A stretch of 64,000 nucleotides of DNA from positions 558,001 through 622,000 of the forward strand of contig JASGHK010000002.1 of assembly GCA_049841135.1 (NCBI GenBank), in the 5' to 3' direction. Made by a program: the position numbers and the translations under genes. Each line of letters opens with the position of its first letter. Position 1 is the first letter of the stretch. This DNA is from JACRCT01 sp049841135. GTDB taxonomy: Bacteria; Myxococcota; Myxococcia; Myxococcales; UBA5297. The notes under the pieces were generated by a model. The model ran no database searches. It was given only the letters and a program-made list of their open reading frames with translations, and was not told the DNA's origin. Of the stretch, positions 9,002-19,628 are shown in pieces.

Positions 9002-9159
9002 AGGCCTGAGGCACAGGGAACTCGCCGCTGTCGGGACCGGCTCGGGGCCCTCACCCCTTGCTCCTGGTCCGCCGGCTCACCCTTGCTCCCTGCCCCGACG
9101 CCCTCACCCTTTGGGGCCCTGGCCCGCCGGCTCCGCCCTTGTGCGTCCCTTCCCTTGCT
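9002..9159. other. Low-complexity spacer with CTCACCC/TTGCTCC repeats
   Basis: This stretch between the inverted repeat and the 3' end of the minus-strand kinase gene is built from degenerate repeats of CTCACCCTTGCTCC, GCCCCGACG and GCCCGCCGGCTC, all C-rich on the plus strand. No reading frame with coding character, no ribosome site and no hairpin followed by a T-run are visible. I see no function beyond being spacer. Confidence 0.6.
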
Positions 9160-10743
9160 CTACCCCTTGCTCCCCTGCCCCGCCGGCCCTGCCACGAGCT
9201 CGGCGAGCGCCTTCTCGAGCCCGGCATCGTCGACCTGGCGGGAGATCCGCAGGCGGGCGCCGACGCCGATGGCCGCCATGGTGTCGACCAGCGAGGTGGG
9301 CTCGCCGATCAGCGCGACCGCCAGCGAGGGCCGGCGCATGCGCTGCCGGAAGAGCTCGGACTTGGCCTCGGTGGAGAAGTGCTCGGCGGAGGCGATGACC
9401 GCCTCGGGCGGCGGGGTCGCCTTGAGCCCTTCGAGGACCTCGGTCGCGGGCAGCACCGCCCAGCCGAGCTTCTCCAGTCCGGCGACGAGGCGCGCGCGCA
9501 GCGCCGGGTCGCGCTCGGCGAGGACGGCCCGCTTGGCGCTCGGAGCCGGGACCCCGCCGGCCTGCGACCTGCGGCCCTCGACCACCTGCTTGACGCGGTC
9601 GAGCAGGTAGTCGATCTCGAACGGCTTGGTCAGGTACTCGTCGATGCCCAGGGCGAGCATCTCCTCGGCGGACTCGGCCGAGGCGTAGGCCGTGATGAGG
9701 ATGACGCCGATGCGCGGGTTGGCCGACCGCGCGATCTTGGCGAGCTCCACCCCGCTCCTTCCCGGCATGTTCTTGTCGGTGATGAGCAGGTCGAAGCTCT
9801 GGGTGGCGAGCAGCTTCTCGGCTTCCTGCGCGGACTCGGTGAAGGTGGCCTGCACCGAAGGCTCGAGCTTGAGCGCCTTGCGCAGGAGCAAGACGATGAT
9901 CGCCTCGTCGTCGACCACCAGCGCCCGGGCGGGCGCGGGCCCGGCCAAGGCGGTGGGGCCCTTGGAGGCTGGGGCCAGGGCGGCCGGTGGTGGTTGCACG
10001 GGAGCCTGGGCCGCCGCGGCGAGCGCGGCGCGCGAGGCCGGCAGGTCGACGACGAACTCCGCGCGCGCCCACGGCGCCCGGAGCGGGTCCGTCGGGCCTG
10101 CAACCTGCACCGAGCCCTTGCACGACTCGATCATCCGGCGGGCGACGGTCAGGCCCAGGCCGGTCCCCTTCCCCGGCGGCTTGGTGGTGAACCCCCGCTC
10201 GAACAGCTTGGGCAGCACGTCGCCGGTGATGCCCTTGCCCTCGTCGCTGACGCGGACCTGCACGCGGCCGTCGGGCCGGGCCAGCACACGGACCAGCAGC
10301 CGGCCGGCGTTCCCGCCCTCCTCCAGCGAGTCGAGCGCGTTGACGAGCAGGTTGGTCAGCGCATGCAGCAGCGCGTGCGGCGTGGCGTGCGCCTGGAGAT
10401 CCTTGGGCGCCTCGATGCTGAACCGCGGGCCGCAGCGGCGGATGCGGAAGCCCAGGAGATCGGAGGCGCGCGCCACGACGGGCTCGACCGCGAAGTCGTG
10501 GGGATCGGAAGCGGCGGACTGGAAGAAGTCCTGGTAGCTGCGCAGCAGCTCCTCCAGGCGAGCCAGCTGGTTGCGCACCAGCAGGTAGTCCTCGCGCGCT
10601 TCGGGGGTCGGCAGCAGCGACTTCTCCAGGAACTGCAGGCCCGCGAGCGCCCCGGTGAGCGGGTGGCGAATCTCGTGGATGAGGCAGGGGGCGAGCAGCT
10701 CGTCGTCCGCCAACCGCTCGAGGTCCAGCGTCGTATCGGCCAT
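9160..10743 (-). CDS. Histidine kinase-receiver hybrid
   Basis: A 527-aa cytosolic hybrid kinase. The HisKA H-box is LIHEIRHPLTGAL near residue 21. The ATPase domain follows, with LTNLLVNALDSLEEGG, SDEGKGITGDVLPKLFERGF and GTGLGLTVARRMI. After a Pro/Ala linker comes a receiver domain (about 275-400) with LVVDDEAIIV, the phospho-acceptor in LLITDKNMPGRSG and the Lys in LTKPFEIDY. The last 110 residues form a degenerate receiver-like domain lacking a clear acceptor Asp. It is the mirror arrangement of the convergent gene ending at 8801, where the receiver comes first. I chose the ATG at 10743; an in-frame ATG at 10785 would add 14 unlikely residues. No sensor domain is visible. Confidence 0.88.
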   Translation of the reverse strand: MADTTLDLERLADDELLAPCLIHEIRHPLTGALAGLQFLEKSLLPTPEAREDYLLVRNQLARLEELLRSYQDFFQSAASDPHDFAVEPVVARASDLLGFRIRRCGPRFSIEAPKDLQAHATPHALLHALTNLLVNALDSLEEGGNAGRLLVRVLARPDGRVQVRVSDEGKGITGDVLPKLFERGFTTKPPGKGTGLGLTVARRMIESCKGSVQVAGPTDPLRAPWARAEFVVDLPASRAALAAAAQAPVQPPPAALAPASKGPTALAGPAPARALVVDDEAIIVLLLRKALKLEPSVQATFTESAQEAEKLLATQSFDLLITDKNMPGRSGVELAKIARSANPRIGVILITAYASAESAEEMLALGIDEYLTKPFEIDYLLDRVKQVVEGRRSQAGGVPAPSAKRAVLAERDPALRARLVAGLEKLGWAVLPATEVLEGLKATPPPEAVIASAEHFSTEAKSELFRQRMRRPSLAVALIGEPTSLVDTMAAIGVGARLRISRQVDDAGLEKALAELVAGPAGQGSKG

Positions 10744-10835
10744 CCATGCCCCCAATCCCTCAGGTCCCGAGTCCCGATCCCTCACGCGTGAGCCTCGGCG
10801 ATCTGGCCACGGATGGAAAGCCCCGGGGGGCCCGC

Positions 10836-11996
10836 CTAGCGTGCCTCAGCGCGGCCGGAGACCTTGGCGCCGCTGAGCGCCGAGGCGATGACGCCGCCCG
10901 CGACCCTGCGCACCGTGGGGCTGTTGTGCAGGCGCGCCACCACGTCGAGCAGCGGGCTGCCCAGCGCGCCGCGGACGACGTAGCCCAGCGCGAAGGGCAC
11001 CGTGAAGCGCACGCGCAGGTTGCGCGTGTAGTGCCGCCAGGCCCGCTCCTCGGCGACCCCGTCGACGAGCACGTCGCGCACGGCCTGGGCCGCGTACAGG
11101 CCGCTCTGCATCGCCTGGAAGATGCCTTCGCCGGTGGCGTTGTGGACGAGCCGCGCCGCCTCGCCCAGGTAGAGCACGCCGGGCCTGGCGACGTCCTTGA
11201 CCCAGACCGTGTGCGAGATGGGGTGGCTCTTCCACTCGCCGACCTGCCGGGCCTGCTGGAGCCGGTCGCCGAAGTAGTCGTTCAGGACCTCCTGGTAGAG
11301 CGCGCGCAGGTCCTTGAAGCGCTTCTTTCCGAAGGCGTCGACCGAGTCCACGCACATCCCGATGTTGACCCGCGTGTCGCTCTCCGGGAACAGCCAGCCG
11401 TACAGGGGCGAGAGGCGCTTGTCCCAGAACATCTCCATGCTGCCCTTGGCGATGGGGAAGCCCTCCCACCAGCTCATCATCGTCGCGATGATCCGCCGCG
11501 GGCGGCGGTCGGCGGCGAAGGTGCAGTTGGCGCCGTTGGCCACGAGCACCACCTGCGAGCGCAGCTCCTCGCGGCCGGCCTGCACGCCCACCACCCGGCC
11601 GCCCTCGCGCACGAGTCCGGTGACCGCCACCCGGTCGCGGAAGGTGACGCCGCGCTCCACGGCCGCCTTGACCAGCTCCGCGTCGAGCTTGGCGCGCTCG
11701 TAGACCACCGCCGCGCCCTCGCTGGGCAGCATCATCTCCCGCCGGCCGGGGGTGATGAGCCGCAGGTTGTTGACCGGGTAGGCCTCGCGGCGGATGCGCG
11801 CCCCCAGCCCCACCTGGTCGAGGATCTTCAGGGCGTTGGGGCCCAGCCCCGAGGCGCACGGCTTGACCCGCGGGAACGGGTCGCGGTCGACGAGCAGGAC
11901 GTCGCGCACGCCCAGCTCGGCCAGGCGGATGGCGGCCATCGCGCCGCCGGGGCCGGCCCCCACGACGACCACTCGATGCGAAGCGGCTGGAGACAT
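10836..11996 (-). CDS. Geranylgeranyl reductase-family FAD oxidoreductase
   Basis: A 386-aa flavoprotein. The N-terminal FAD-binding Rossmann motif is VVVVGAGPGGAMAAIRLAE, followed by the family's DRDPFPRVKPCASGL with its conserved Cys. The second FAD motif is YLGEAARLVHNATGEGIFQA, where the usual GDAA is replaced by GEAA. Members of this family reduce isoprenoid double bonds in archaeal lipids, chlorophyll phytyl chains or menaquinone side chains. With a menaquinone operon 25 kb away a MenJ-like role is possible but unproven. The start at 11996 follows GAGAGG by six bases. Its 3' end faces the hybrid kinase gene start after a gap of 92 bp. It is divergent from the Ser/Thr kinase gene. Confidence 0.85.
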   Translation of the reverse strand: MSPAASHRVVVVGAGPGGAMAAIRLAELGVRDVLLVDRDPFPRVKPCASGLGPNALKILDQVGLGARIRREAYPVNNLRLITPGRREMMLPSEGAAVVYERAKLDAELVKAAVERGVTFRDRVAVTGLVREGGRVVGVQAGREELRSQVVLVANGANCTFAADRRPRRIIATMMSWWEGFPIAKGSMEMFWDKRLSPLYGWLFPESDTRVNIGMCVDSVDAFGKKRFKDLRALYQEVLNDYFGDRLQQARQVGEWKSHPISHTVWVKDVARPGVLYLGEAARLVHNATGEGIFQAMQSGLYAAQAVRDVLVDGVAEERAWRHYTRNLRVRFTVPFALGYVVRGALGSPLLDVVARLHNSPTVRRVAGGVIASALSGAKVSGRAEAR

Positions 11997-12133
11997 GGGC
12001 GACCTCTCGAAGGGGAAGGCCACCGTTTACCGAAGCCCGGCCCGGCCGAGAACGGGGGCGGGAGGCGACGCGTGCGACTCCGCACACGGATTCTTCGCGT
12101 CCCAACGAGGACGCGGTAGGCTCCCGCGCTCGC

Positions 12134-13190
<1,057 letters not shown>

Positions 13191-13407
13191 GAGCCGCTGT
13201 CCCCCCCACCCGACCGGGCCCTTCTCCCCATCGGAGAGATCGGGGCCTCCCGGAGCACCGTCTCGCCCCCCTCGAGCTGCAGGGCCCCCTCCTCGCGTGT
13301 GCCGCAATGCCCTGCGGCCCGCAAGTTATCGCTGGGGGTCGCTTTTTCCCGAGATCAGGCCCGACCACGCTGGTACGGATCCAGCGACGTGCATTGCGGG
13401 GGCACCC

Positions 13408-14986
13408 ATGGGGTTGGGTCCACACATCCTGGCCATCGACCTGGGCACGTCCGGGCCGAAGGTGGCCGCGGTCTCGGTCGACGGCGATCTGCTCGACTGC
13501 GCCTTCGCACCGACCCAGCTGCTCCTCTTCCCGAACGGCGGCGCCGAGCAGGACCCGGCCGACTGGTGGCGCGCGGTGGTCGCGGCGACCCAGGCGCTCT
13601 TCGCCCGCCAGCCGGAGGTCGCCCGGACCATCGTCGCGGTCGCGGTGACCGCCCAGTGGGCGGGCACGGTTCCGGTCGACCGCCAAGGGCGCCCGCTCTC
13701 CAACGCCCACCTCTGGATGGACTCGCGCGGCGCGCCGGACATCGCCCGCGCGACCCACGGAGCGTTGGCGGTCAAGGGCTACGGGCTGCGCAAGCTGCTG
13801 CGGTGGCTGCGCCTGACCGGCGGCATTCCCACCCGGGCGGGGAAGGACTCCATCGCCCACATCCTCTACCTGCGGCGCGCCCAGCCCGAGCTGTACGCGA
13901 AGGCCTTCAAGTTCCTGGAGCCGACCGACTGGCTCAACGCCAAGCTGACCGGCCGCATCGCCTCCTCCTTCGCGACCATCACCTTGCACTGGGTGACCGA
14001 CAACCGCGACCTCGCCCACGTGCGCTACGACGACCAGCTGCTCTCCTGGTTCGGGGTCGACCGCGAGAAGCTGCCCGACCTGCGCCCGACCACCGACGTC
14101 CTGGGCCCGGTCCTCCCGGAGATCGCCGCGGAGCTGGGCATCCCGGAGTCGGCCCAGGTGGTCATGGGCGCGCCTGACGTGCACTCGGCGACGCTCGGCG
14201 CCGGCGCGGTGGCCGACGGGGCGACGCAGCTGTACGTCGGCAGCTCGGCCTTCATCACCTGCCACGTCCCCTTCAAGAAGGTCGACGTCCTGCACAACGT
14301 GGCCTCGGTGCCCTCGGCGCTGCCGGACCGGTACCTCGTGCCCAACGCGCAGGAGACCGCGGGGCTGTGCCTGTCGCACCTCTTGGACGAGCAGCTCTAC
14401 CCGGACGACGAGCTGTCGCTGGGCCCGCGGCCGGCCGACCCCTACGAGCGCCTGGACCGCGCGGTGGCCCAGGTGCCGCCGGGCTCGGACAAGCTGCTCT
14501 TCACGCCCTGGCTCTACGGCGAGCGCTGCCCGGTGGAGGACTCCTCGCTGCGCGGCGGCTTCTTCAACTACTCGCTGAAGACGACGCGCCGGCACGTGGC
14601 GCGCGCGGTGCTGGAGGGTGTGGCGCTCAACTCGCGCTGGGCCCTGGGCTACTTCGAGAACTTCATCGGCAGGCGCCTGGACTCCATCGCGATGATCGGC
14701 GGCGGGGCACGCTCGGACCAGTGGTGCCAGATCCACGCGGACGTCTTCGGCATCCCGGTGCGCCAGGTGGCGAACCCGGTGCAGGCCAACGCCGTGGGCG
14801 TGGCCTTCCTCGCCTCGCTCTCGCTCGGACACCTCGAGCGCGGGGACCTCGCCGGACGGGTCCGCATCGCCCGCACCTGGGAGCCGCGCTCGCAGTACCG
14901 GGCGCTCTACGATGAGCTGTTCGAGGCGTTCCTCGAGAATCTACAAGCGCAACCGCAAGCTGTACGCCCGGCTGAATGGGCCCTGA
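13408..14986 (+). CDS. FGGY-family carbohydrate kinase (one +1 shift at the 3' end)
   Basis: A 525-aa sugar kinase of the xylulokinase/glycerol kinase family. The phosphate-binding N-terminus AIDLGTSGPKVAAVSVDG, the sugar-domain region WMDSRGAPDI and EPTDWLNAKLTG, the catalytic-base region MGAPDVHSATLGAG and the second ATP motif AMIGGGARSDQWCQI are all in place. One extra A in GAATC at 14937-14941 hides the true C-terminus, which reads IYKRNRKLYARLNGP when GATC is restored. The substrate cannot be named. The start ATG at 13408 opens the FGGY domain directly; the frame is open further upstream but has no coding character. It lies 36 bp upstream of the PLP enzyme, perhaps co-transcribed. Confidence 0.9.
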
Positions 14987-15022
14987 GCTCTCTTCCGCCC
15001 CTTGAATCCGCCCGGAGACCCC

Positions 15023-16528
<1,506 letters not shown>

Positions 16529-16545
16529 GGCGGTAGCATCGGGGC

Positions 16546-17047
16546 ATGCGCGTTGCCCTGCTCGTCCTCGCGGCTGCCTTGGCGCTCCTGGCGGCGGCGA
16601 GTCCCACGGTGCCTGTCGGTGATGGACGCGATGGACGGAATGGACTGGATGGACCGGATGCGGCTGCGGGCGAGCCGGAAGCTCCCGCAGGCGCGGCGCG
16701 AACGACCGGAACCGGTGGTCTGCCCGCCAGCGCAGCCGGGACCGCACTGCGTCTACCTGACGCTCAAGAAGCCTTCGAAGCTCGCCGCAGAGAAGCTGGC
16801 CAAGAAGCTGCGGACCGACGGGGCGGAGTGCGGCTTCACCGAGGACTTGAAGGTGTCGTGCTCGCTCGACGATGCCCAGCTCGGGAAGCTGTTCGGCGCC
16901 AAGGTGCGCTACTTCGTGACCGCGGCCAGCGCTTCCAACCGGATGATTTGCGACGCCCAGGTCGCGTCGTTCAAGGTGCCGTCGTTCAAGGTGCCGAGCC
17001 GCTACGCGGACGTCGCCGCGGTCGACCTCGATGGCCAGTGCCCGTAG
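16546..17047 (+). CDS. Small secreted protein of unknown function (one +1 shift)
   Basis: A 166-aa protein after removing one base from GAAGCTC at 16678-16684 (GAGCTC). A signal peptide spans residues 1-22 (VALLVLAAALALLAAAS). It is followed by a low-complexity DGRDGRNGLDG stretch encoded by 9-bp direct repeats (16624-16661), a Pro-rich linker and a Lys-rich globular part starting at PHCVYLTLKKPSKLAAEKL with four Cys. A 15-bp direct duplication encodes SFKVPSFKVPS near the C-terminus. I do not recognise a family. The start lies 17 bp after the lyase gene stop, so it may belong to that transcript. Confidence 0.72.
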
Positions 17048-17066
17048 CCGGCCCAATGGCCGGCAA
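17048..17066. terminator. Perfect hairpin after the small secreted protein gene
   Basis: GCCGGCC, a CAAT loop and GGCCGGC form a perfect 7-bp stem beginning right after the stop codon at 17047. The opposing TrmB gene ends at 17109, so the hairpin lies between two convergent genes. There is no T-run on either strand, so intrinsic termination would be imperfect; the position still makes a terminator the likeliest role. Confidence 0.55.
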
Positions 17067-17108
17067 CCCGCGGGTGGCTTGCCCTGTCTCCAGAGCGGGT
17101 TCCGGCCC

Positions 17109-17921
17109 CTACACCGCCGGTTTGACCGCCAGCAGCTGATCGAGCGGCGCCATGTGCCGGGCGAGCAAGGTCACCACCGGTCCGGTGTCCCGGCCCTGCC
17201 TCTGGCCGAGCAGGGTCAGGTCCAGGGTCAGCGTCGAGAGCGCCATCTCGACCAGCGCCGACTCGTTGGTGACGGTGGCGCGACTGGCCTCGCTGGTCTC
17301 GGCGCTGCCGACCAGCAGGCGCTCGTGGTCGCCGATGACGATGAGCTTGTGCGGCCAGTACTTCTCCAGCTCGGGCTCGGGGATGCCGTAGCCGAAGGCG
17401 TGGCCGCCGCCCATGTCCGGCAGCGGGTTGAAGGAGAAGAGCACCACCTGCACTCCGCGGCTGACCGCGTCTTGCAGCGCCGGCGCCAGCTTCTGGGCCT
17501 CGCGCGCCCATAGGGAGGCCGCCACCAGCTTCTGGCTCTGGCGGATCTGCCGGTCGGCCTCGGCGAGGATGGCCGCGTAGCCGACGGTGATCCACAGCGA
17601 CGAGGGCTGCGGGTTGCGGTCGAGCCGCTCCAGCGCCCCCTGCAAATCCTCGAGCGAGCTCTGGTGACGGTCGCGCAGCAGCGAGACGAGCTGCTGCGGC
17701 GGAAGGGGTTCGTACCGGGCCGGGTTCGCCTGCACCGCGCGGATGATGCCGCCTTGCTCCAGCCTTCCCAGCACGGCGTACATCGCCGAGCGCGGGACCT
17801 TGGTGCGCTTGGCGAGCTCGTAGCCGGTCGCGGGGTGGGCCTTCAGCAGGCCCACGTAGACCTTGGCGTCGGTGGCGGTGAATCCCAGCTCTTCAAGGGC
17901 GGAAACGACGAGCTTGTCCAT
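17109..17921 (-). CDS. TrmB-family transcriptional regulator
   Basis: A 270-aa regulator. Residues 1-75 are the TrmB winged helix: ALEELGFTATDAKVYVGLL, then GYELAKRTKVPRSAMYAVL as recognition helix region. A short coiled coil (85-110) leads to a C-terminal domain resembling the TrmB_C/phospholipase-D-like module. That domain has the HKLIVIGDHERLLVGSAETS block, in which the HK...D arrangement is typical. TrmB proteins sense sugars or metabolites and repress transport or lipid genes. Its start lies 11 bp downstream of the stop of the DUF6209-like lipoprotein gene on the same strand, so the two may be co-transcribed. The target genes are unknown. Confidence 0.88.
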   Translation of the reverse strand: MDKLVVSALEELGFTATDAKVYVGLLKAHPATGYELAKRTKVPRSAMYAVLGRLEQGGIIRAVQANPARYEPLPPQQLVSLLRDRHQSSLEDLQGALERLDRNPQPSSLWITVGYAAILAEADRQIRQSQKLVAASLWAREAQKLAPALQDAVSRGVQVVLFSFNPLPDMGGGHAFGYGIPEPELEKYWPHKLIVIGDHERLLVGSAETSEASRATVTNESALVEMALSTLTLDLTLLGQRQGRDTGPVVTLLARHMAPLDQLLAVKPAV

Positions 17922-17932
17922 GGCCCCCTGTC

Positions 17933-19483
17933 TTACCTACAGGAGCGGCGCGTGTCGAAGATTCCGGCACCGTCGTTGGCCCACTGGACGTTGCCGTAGG
18001 GGATGTACTGGACCGTGGTCCCGGCCCCGAAGGCGTCGTCCAAGCTGTAGTTGGCGCCGTCGCGGCTCTGCCACAGACGCACCACCTGGCCGTCGGGCCG
18101 GCGCACGTCCACGAAGAACGCGACCTTCTCCACGGTGTAGTTGTGGTTGCCGTTCATCGCCGTGGTGACGAAGGTGAAGCCGGTCTTCCACTTGCCGTCG
18201 ACCGGCGTTCCCAGCGAGAAGCGCTCGCGGCTCGGGCCGTTGGCGACGCTGTTGTCGACGTAGCGGGTGAGCTGGCCGACGTTCAGGACCTCGCCCTGCT
18301 GCGGCCCGACGACGATCCAGGCCTCCACCCAGTCGTTGGCGATGCCGTAGTGCCCTTCGTGTCCGCGGCCGAAGCCGTCGACGTACAGCTCGCAGTGGGT
18401 GGCCGAGTAGTGCGCGTCGACCGAGTAGGCCAGGCAGGCCTCGGTGCCGCCGTAGTGGTTGGTCCAGCTCTCCACGCCCTGGCAGCGCGGGTCGTCGATC
18501 GCCGGGAGCACGTCGAACGAGTAGTTGGCGCCGTAGTTCGAGTCCCAGCTCTCGCAGGAGTTGCCTGCGCCGGACTCGTTCTTGAACCAGACCTCGGCGG
18601 AGGTCGTGCCCGCGGGGATCTTCACCTCGAAGCGCTTGTCGAGGGCCTTGTTGGTCGGCACGCCGTTGACGCGCTCGAACTCGTTGACCGGGCCGCTGGC
18701 GACCTCGCCGCTGGGGTTGAAGCGCACGTAGGCGGTGGTGCCCCAGGCCGGGAAGCCGTTGTGGGTCGCGCGGCACTGCGGCAGGCGATCCAGGTCGTAG
18801 TCGATGGCGAACCAGCCGCCGGCGTGCAGCACGCCGGTCCGGTACAGCTGGAAGTTGTCGAAGAACGCCACCGTCCCCGCCACTGCCACGCAGCTGCCGT
18901 CGCCGCCGACCGAGAAGTACTCGCTCGAGCCGAAGGAGTAGTTGTCCAGGTCGCCCGGGCGCCGGTTGTGGTCGAAGAGCCGGGCGCCGCCATCGAGCCG
19001 CACGTAGGGGATGAGCTGGACGCGCGCCGCCGCGAGCTCGGCCTCGGTCGCCGACGCGCCGATCAGGTGCTCCGCGATCTGGAAGGTGTAGTGCCAGAAG
19101 CCGGGCTGGCCGGAGCCGTTCGCCACCGCCTCCGCCTCCCACCACCGCGCGTCCGACTCGAGGTGGTAGAGCACGAAGACCTGCGGCGCGACCGCGAAGG
19201 CGTCCTTCGAGGCGTCGATCTGGCCTTCCCACACCCAGGCGCAGACCTCGTCCTGGCAGCTCTGCTTGAAGCCACCGTTCTGGAAGTCGGGCTGGCGCTG
19301 CACGCCGCGGAGCACCACCTGGCAGGCGTGATCCGACTGGTCGTCCATGCCGCTCAAAGCCTGGCCTGGCGCCTGTCCGGACTGCGCGTGGATGATGACC
19401 GGCTCGATGACGGCGGGGTTCGTGCCGCAGGCCGACAGGAGCAGCGAAAAGGCGACTGAGAGAATCCGGAAGGAGCGGTTCAT
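17933..19483 (-). CDS. Large secreted lipoprotein, DUF6209-like
   Basis: A 516-aa lipoprotein. Signal peptide and lipobox are RILSVAFSLLLSACGTN with Cys near residue 18. The mature protein is beta-rich with many aromatic residues and two similar Trp/Asn/Tyr-rich stretches, SWDSNYGANYSFDVLP and QSRDGANYSLDDAFG. The pattern fits the DUF6209 family of myxobacterial secreted proteins, though the assignment is from memory. About ten cysteines suggest disulfides outside the cytoplasm. The start ATG at 19483 follows GAGGTCGCC; an upstream in-frame ATG at 19555 would precede the signal peptide and is rejected. Function unknown. Confidence 0.75.
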   Translation of the reverse strand: MNRSFRILSVAFSLLLSACGTNPAVIEPVIIHAQSGQAPGQALSGMDDQSDHACQVVLRGVQRQPDFQNGGFKQSCQDEVCAWVWEGQIDASKDAFAVAPQVFVLYHLESDARWWEAEAVANGSGQPGFWHYTFQIAEHLIGASATEAELAAARVQLIPYVRLDGGARLFDHNRRPGDLDNYSFGSSEYFSVGGDGSCVAVAGTVAFFDNFQLYRTGVLHAGGWFAIDYDLDRLPQCRATHNGFPAWGTTAYVRFNPSGEVASGPVNEFERVNGVPTNKALDKRFEVKIPAGTTSAEVWFKNESGAGNSCESWDSNYGANYSFDVLPAIDDPRCQGVESWTNHYGGTEACLAYSVDAHYSATHCELYVDGFGRGHEGHYGIANDWVEAWIVVGPQQGEVLNVGQLTRYVDNSVANGPSRERFSLGTPVDGKWKTGFTFVTTAMNGNHNYTVEKVAFFVDVRRPDGQVVRLWQSRDGANYSLDDAFGAGTTVQYIPYGNVQWANDGAGIFDTRRSCR

Positions 19484-19568
19484 GGCGACCTCGGGTCGTT
19501 GGTCACTCAAAGCGGAGTCACCAGTGCCCCAAACGAATGTGGGAGTCAAGCCCACCCGCCCGCAACGC

Positions 19569-19602
19569 CGCGCCCCGCCTCCGAATTAAGGAGGCGGGGC
19601 GC
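19569..19602. terminator. Strong hairpin between two minus-strand lipoprotein genes
   Basis: A GC-rich stem of about 12 bp, CGCCCCGCCTCC and its inverse around a GAATTAA loop, lies 27 bp after the stop of the collagen-like lipoprotein gene and about 85 bp before the next start. No T-run follows in the minus direction. The stability and position make a transcription terminator likely. Confidence 0.6.
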
Positions 19603-19628
19603 GGTCGAAAACTTCTCGGCTCAGGGGA

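Noticed and set aside
9160..10785. Long opposite-strand open frames throughout the window, for example 9058-10791 and 33918-36386 on the plus strand
   Set aside because: They are antisense shadows of high-GC genes with strong motifs on the other strand, and have no family features or ribosome sites.
13297..13407. Upstream extension of the FGGY kinase
   Set aside because: The frame is open, but the residues do not match the family, and the conserved domain begins right after the ATG at 13408.
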